Source of the DNA: Periconia sp. R9002
Taxonomy: Eukaryota; Ascomycota; Dothideomycetes; Pleosporales; Periconiaceae
Direction of reading: 5' to 3'
DNA: 64,000 nucleotides
Assembly (NCBI GenBank): GCA_023627715.1
Contig: JAMAHW010000028.1
Location: 1 to 64,000 of the forward strand
Numbering within the stretch: position 1 is the first letter of the stretch; each line of letters starts with the position of its first letter. Position numbers and translations under genes: made by a program. Under the pieces are notes generated by a model. It saw only the letters and a program-made list of their open reading frames with translations. It ran no database searches and was not told the origin of the DNA. Shown here piece after piece: positions 58,198 through 64,000 of this stretch.

Positions 58198-61100
58198 CTA
58201 CTGCGTGACAGCCATGATATCGTCGTCCTCCACACCTCCCATCCCTAGACCTCCCATGGCCCCCTCGCTACCCCTCCCATCATAATACAAACTCCTAAAC
58301 CAGCTGCCCTCCCTCTCAAGCAGGCGGTACGGCTCGCCGTATTCGACCATCTGCCCCTGATTCATGACTAGCACCTTGTCAAAGTCGAGAATGGTATCGA
58401 GTTTGTGCGCGACGGCAACGACGGTGTGGGAAGCGAAGTTGGAGCGGACGAGTTTTTGGATGGCGGCGTCGGAGGCAGCGTCGAGGTTGCTGGTGGCTTC
58501 GTCGAGCACCACGACCCGCGAACGGCTGGCGCTTAGAACCGCTCGCGCGAGGCAGAATAGTTGGCGCTGTCCGTGCGAAAGGTGCAGGTCCTCGACGTCG
58601 ACGTCGAGAGGGTGCGCGTACTTACTCTGGTCACCCTTGGACACGACGACGTCCCACAGGAGGACGTCTTTGAGGGCTTGCATGATGGCTTTGTCGCTGC
58701 TCTGCTGCGTCGGGTCCGCGTTGAGACGAACCGTGCCGGGGAGCAGGTAGGCATCCTGCGGGAGCCCGATGAGGCGCTCGCGGATGGTTTGGCGGGGAAG
58801 GCGCGTGAGGGGCAGAGAGTCGACGGTAATGTTGCCCGCGGAAAGGTCAATCATGCGGAACAGGGAGGCGACTAGCGACGACTTTCCACTGCCGGTCCGT
58901 CCTACAACGGCCACCTTTTCGCCGGGTTGAATGGTGAGGGAGAAATGCGAGATGACAGGCTCGTGGCGCCGGTAGCACGCTGTGATGTTCTCGAACTCGA
59001 TGTGCCCTTCGCTCGGCCAATTGGGAGGCGGGGTTTGATCTTCGCCTTCGAGGTCTTCGCTCACAGCGTCGGTAGTGAAGGTCTTGATGCGGGCTACGCT
59101 TCCGATGTGGGTTTCGAGCTGCGTCCAGAAATTGATGAGAAGCTTAATGCTTTGGGAAAAGAGGATCACGTTGACAAGGGCGACGCCGACGTAGCCAGGG
59201 CTGAGAGTGCCTTTGAGAGCGACGACGAGGACAATGAGAATAGTGGCAATGGCGGCGACGATGAGATCAAGCACGAGTGTAAGCCAGCGCTGGACCGCGA
59301 AGAGGAGGTAGAAAGGCCGCTGGCTGCAGTCGAGGAGCGCTTTGGCCTTTTCTTCGAGGAAGCTCTGCCAACCGAATGCGCGGATGGTCATGACACCCTC
59401 CAGCATCTCGTTGAACTGCGAATAGAGGGGCGATTTGGTCTCGAGGTCCAAGAATCGAAGCTGGCGCGAGGTGCGCAGGTAGAATTTCTGGACAAGATAG
59501 ACGGCAATGCCGACAACGGGGAACGAGATGGCAGCGAAAGGTGCCGCCACGGCGATTAAAACCATCTGCATAATGCACAGAACGAAGGTTGCGAACGTGT
59601 TGAGCGCCGACAGCGGAAGCTCCATATCGATCAACTGTAAATCCTGGCTGAAGCGGTTGAGCGTGACACCAGTATCAGTTGTCGCAAAGAAGGACATTGG
59701 GGAACCGAGGACGGTATCCAGCAGCCTCTTGTGGAAGGCCACCCCGGAACGCGGGACCATGGTGACGATCAGTTGCCAGCAACTGATGATGAGAAAGATC
59801 AACGCAGCAGCTCCAAGCATGGCGTATATTCCTAGGTAGTAGCCTAGGCGCTGGTTGGGGAATTCTTGGTTGTACTCGGCCCACATCTTGACCCAGATGG
59901 TAGGGAAAGATTGTCCAAAAATGAAGATGGTGATGGAAACGATGAAAATGAGCGTGGGAATCCACCCGACTGAACGAATGTAGTAGAGATAGATAGCTGC
60001 GTCGCCGGTGCGTCGATTGGTCTCTGCTTGAATGTCGTCTTCAGTCACCTTTTCGGTGGTCACGCGTTCGGTGTATCTGGGCGGAGCCTCGTAAACGTGT
60101 TTTTCGGGGGTGAAGTCCCAGTCTGGTTCTGGGAGATCGAAGCCGGAGACGTAACCGCCAGAACGATTTAGCTTCTCGAACGAGCCTTGCTCGACGATCC
60201 GGCCTTCCTTGTTAAGCGCGACAATGTGGTCGCAGTAAGGAAGTCGCTTTGCCGACGATGAAGCAATCAGCACCGTTGACCTACATCGACGAAGGAGCCC
60301 CTCACGGCCGAAGAGACTGTGCCACACGCGATTTTCGGTTTGGCCATCGAGTCCACTGAGGCAGTCGTCTAGGACGACGAGGTCTTTCTGGGCGTATATG
60401 GCTCTAGCGAGCGCCTGTGTGTATCAACTTAGCCTGATATTCATCTACATGGTGTGCGAGGGTTGAAAGCTGAAGCATGGGGGATGCAACTTTGAAGAAG
60501 CACGATAAGATATTTATGATGAGGGAAGGCAACGGGATGGAGGATCAGAAAAGGGAGATGGAGAGCGGGGTTGATCAACTATGGGGAAAGTTCTTACTAT
60601 ACGCTGACTCTGACCCCCACTCAGAGCGATACCTTTGCTCCCAATTTGGGTCTGATCGCCCTGGGGGAGCATGCGAAGATCCTCGTCTAGAGCGCAGCTA
60701 CGAATCACAGACGCGTACCACCTCTGATCGAAATCTGAAACCCCAACGATGCTCTGCTGGACTGTCCCATTGACGTGCCACGGTGTCTGATCGCACAGTG
60801 CGATCCGCAACGTGGATAGCTGCACCGTCCCCTCCACAAAGGGCAGTTCACCCAGGATTGCCTTGAGCAAAGTGGACTTACCGCACCCCACGGGCCCCAC
60901 TATCATTGTTATCTTGGCCCGTGGGACAACCATGTTGATATCATTCAGCAGCCCAGAGGGCTGCTTCTCCTTATCCCACCCAAAGCGGCCATTCTCGATA
61001 ACCACCGTTTGGGAGCTAGAGAACGCCAAGGCTGAGATTCTAGGGGCTTTAGACGAGGAGTCATTACTTTTCCGGGAGTCTTTTGATTCATTGTCTGTAT

Positions 61101-63207
61101 CATAGTCCAACGAGGACGATGATTCGAGGCCATGGCTCATATTAGGAAATCTGCGACGCTCGGCCAAGGGCTCCTTTTTGATGAATTCCTGGATTCTCTG
61201 GAATGAGCCTACACCCCCCATTAGAGAGGCCAAAGCCATGATCAAGGATCCCAGTGGTTCCGATAGCAAGGTGAAAAGTGACAGTGAAGTAAACACTTTG
61301 GCAGTGTCTAGCGTGGAAGTGCCGTCACTCTTCTGCGCCAAAATCGAGAACACCGCGAAGGTTAGAATGGGAGACACAATGGGGGAGATGTACGAAAACC
61401 CCATGGTCCAAATCAAAAGTTTCCGGAACTTTTTGGAAATGTTCAATTCGTCGATCCGGAGTTGTTGCAAATCCTTGCGCAAGATTTCTGTGATTCCACC
61501 CATTTTGACGCCTTTTAAAGTTAGCCCCGGAAACCTTACTTGAAACAAAAATAGCGGTGACGGAGAAGATCAGGTTGGTGGACCGAATCGGTGGCAATTT
61601 CAAACTGTACACACCTTTCATTGAGTTCAACATGGAAGTCGTTGCTGCAATGCGCCGTTCAATGGCTTGCAGCCACAGGGCTTGACGCTGCATAACCAAG
61701 CTTGTCGCAGCTATCGAGCCCACAAGCGAAACAACTGCCACACCAACGGGAATGGCGCAAGCGACACCCAATTGCCGGGAAAGTAAAAAGATCGCCAAAG
61801 CTACCTCGATGGAGTTGGCCCAAATCTCATGGCCGGTCTGCATGCCAGTGACGATGCGCTCAATGTCGGCGCTCATGAGCGTAATAGACGAGGCGACGTC
61901 GACATCATTCAAACTAATGTCTGTCACCTTGTTGTAGAGCATCGAAATCAGGCCACCGCGCATCATGGTGATGAATCGGTAAGTACGGTGCTGATATTGC
62001 CCAGTTGAGATCTGCGATAAGGTAAGTTTGTTAGCGAGGAGCAACGCAGGGATGCTGTGTAGGGGGGGGATTGACATACAGCAATGCCAACGTACACCAG
62101 CACGTAAGCGCCAATCAACCCATAACCGATGTTCATGTTTTGAATTAGAAAGGTTTCTTCGCTGTAGCTGACGGCGCGCTCTATCAAAAAAGGTTGACAG
62201 AAATTGAAGCCGATCAGACATGCTCGGGGAGGAACGACCGCAAGTACAGGCCACTTCAACTTTTTCAAAGTCGCCGTAAAAAGAGAGTTGGGACCAGTAG
62301 ATGTTACTAAATACGTCAACTACGTTAGCATGTGTTGGAATATGCTTTCCTGGACTGCTGACCTTTGCTCCACGCTGTGCGCAATTGATAATGCAAGTAC
62401 TCGGCACGGAGATGTTTGTCGAGATGGAAAAGATCATCAACCGTGATCACGTTCGAGAAGCCCTTCCTCAGCAAGGAATTTTGCCACCAGAAGAGAGCAC
62501 CACTGTACATGCCACTCGTAGCCTCCGGAGGTTCATTCGAAGATTCGGGGAGCAATAGGCTGCCTTTCCCCCTGGCCTCGAAGATGGCGAGGAACACCTT
62601 CACTCCTAGCCTGGTGGTAAATAAGGTCGATATTGTTTCTAGGTCCAATGTCAAGGAATAACTGCGTGAGCGGGCGATATCTAGTAGAGTTGAGAAGAGA
62701 AGGTAAAAGTTGAGGATAAACGAGGTTCGTATGGTGCGATTATGTTCGAGGTACGACAGCAGACACATCATGATGGAGCCAATAAGGCTCATAATGGCCG
62801 AAGGAACGGCTCCGATATTCTTGTCGGGTTTTTGCACCCAGAGGATGACAGCCGCGAGATCGAAAGCGATTAAGAAAAACCATGCTATCTGAAATGAAGC
62901 AGATTAGCATTTTGTTGAAATGGAGGAACGGAATATTGATGTGGTGAAGTGATTGTGTGATTCTCAAGGAGTTGTGTCCTACCAGCTTAACGGATACAAT
63001 CAACGATCCGGAGACCTTGATGTGTTTCCTCCATAGATATGCGATGCGAAACGGGGCGATGATGAGAATAAGCGATATGGGTACGATGGAAAAGATGGTC
63101 TCTTCGAACAACAAGGTGAAATCGAACCCTCCTCGACAGTGCTCTCCAGCGTAAGGCCCAAAAGTCTTATCGATCGCAGCACAGTTCTGCGAGGATTTTG
63201 ACGCCAT
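58198..63207 (-). CDS. ABCC-type full ABC transporter (MRP-like)
   Basis: A multi-exon gene of about 5 kb encodes roughly 1,450-1,500 residues with the order TMD0-like region, TMD1, NBD1, TMD2, NBD2. The N-terminus (from 63207, MASKSSQNCAAID) has several hydrophobic helices. NBD1 carries Walker A GPVGCGKST, signature LSGGQSQRIALARA and Walker B VVLDDCLSGLD, in which the catalytic Glu is replaced by Asp as usual for ABCC proteins. NBD2 carries Walker A GRTGSGKSS, signature LSHGQRQLFCLARA and Walker B VVVLDEATSNLD with the Glu present, followed by the His switch in VAVAHKL. TMD2 contains MSFFATTDTGVTLNRFSQDL. At least five introns interrupt it, including one at about 60585-60417 inside NBD1 after QRIA. 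No disabling change was found. It is likely a vacuolar or plasma-membrane exporter of conjugates or drugs. Confidence 0.92.
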
Positions 63208-64000
63208 TGGAAGTGATGGGGAAAATCAATTGCCTTTCCTGAGGCAAAGATTCAAGGCATTAGGTGGAGCAGTGTTGGGATCGATGCGTTGATATTCGGA
63301 AGCGAAGACAACATGTACAAGATAAATTAGGAGCCACGCCGGAGCCACGCTACCCTTTTCATCAGCCGAAAGTACAGAAAATGGAATTCCACATACCTCA
63401 CTGGCGGTGGCAATTGTCGGGGGGACTCCAGCATGGGGAATGCAGCCATGGGTACTGGAAACGGTCATGCTTGGACGATCTTGAACAGTAAGCAACTATG
63501 AGTTTGTAATTCTTTTTTGATGACGATATAGACGGCCAGTGCTTTTAGCGTGAATATTCCAAGCAATGGTGCACAGGGACTGGAAATTACGTGTTTTTTT
63601 CATTGGGATGGTTAGGCGCTGTATAATGCCTACCCCTACAAACGTTGGCGAGCCTACAAGGAGGAGATGACGATGAGCCGCAGCATCGAATGATAGACAG
63701 CTGACTCGGCTTTCGCGAATGTCCTTCGAAACTAACTCGCAGTAGAATAGTTCAGGCGCACACGAGTTCTGCCCCTGTGAAGACGAACAATGGTAACAGG
63801 GCCTTGTGGTTGTGCCTTGGCGAATGAATTGTAGAACTTTGGTTTTACCGCATTTGTGGAAGGGATCGACGTCACTCCCATCGGATAGGTATTGGCTAGG
63901 AACCCGCTTGGACACGCGCCTCTCCCAACCTTAATCGCGCGACCAGATTCTAGCACACCACTCGACGGACTGATCTCCGCAAGCTAACGCTGCCCAGCGA
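63208..64000. other. Upstream flank of the ABC transporter
   Basis: About 0.8 kb containing the ABC promoter. A minus-strand frame at 63226-63495 could be leader or an upstream small frame; it has no recognised motif. No other gene is seen before the window ends. Confidence 0.45.

Noticed and set aside
57744..58235. Phe/Leu-rich minus-strand frame downstream of the ABC transporter
   Set aside because: It is produced by poly-A and AAG repeats on the plus strand (read as Phe and Leu) in the 3' region.
63226..63495. Minus-strand 89-codon frame just upstream of the ABC start
   Set aside because: No motif and no conserved start; more likely leader sequence or chance.
1..64000. CRISPR arrays, bacterial operons or phage genes
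   Set aside because: No regularly spaced repeats of that type were seen; introns and gene families are fungal throughout.

Overview
The window is nuclear DNA of a filamentous ascomycete (Pezizomycotina). The evidence is short GT-AG introns of about 48-144 bp with CTAAC-like branch sites, fungal-specific families (AsaB-like oxygenase, rhodopsin-domain membrane protein, secreted muconate-cyclase-like lactonase, surface-growth GT2 glycosyltransferase), and patches that look hit by RIP (repeat-induced point mutation). A dothideomycete is possible, but the sequence alone does not settle the class.

Left third (0.7-25.8 kb): a transporter-rich stretch. It has a sugar porter (minus), a HOL1-like MFS (minus), two DHA1-type MFS genes (plus) and a Dtr1/Qdr-like MFS (plus). 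Between them lie a small cysteine-containing secreted protein, an AsaB-like oxygenase, an SDR, an OTU deubiquitinase, a TPMT-like methyltransferase and a secreted lactonase-like propeller. No polyketide or peptide synthase accompanies them, so they are not a recognisable biosynthetic cluster.

Middle (26.3-39.8 kb): mostly conserved, ordinary genes. These are a secreted endonuclease/exonuclease/phosphatase-fold enzyme, GT2, MAD2, GUF1 (EF4), an M28B carboxypeptidase and a PPxY-tailed single-pass protein. A short TA-rich block at 35.1-35.5 kb looks like a RIP-mutated repeat relic.

Right-centre (40.8-51.9 kb): the most unusual part. Apparently intact tailoring-type genes (FAD-linked oxidoreductase, two SDRs) are interleaved with dead genes: the start of a polyketide synthase ketosynthase domain, a C-terminal cytochrome P450 piece, a rhodopsin-domain membrane protein and a secretory-lipase-like fragment. 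A MITE-like element with 41-bp inverted ends also lies here. I read this as a decaying secondary-metabolite locus that lost its synthase and P450 but kept some oxidoreductases.

Right end (51.9-64 kb): about 6 kb with no recognised gene, rich in simple repeats, followed by a full-length ABCC-type ABC transporter on the minus strand. Exon structures were worked out by hand from splice signals and frame continuity. Seven multi-exon genes give an exactly in-frame total, which supports those models.
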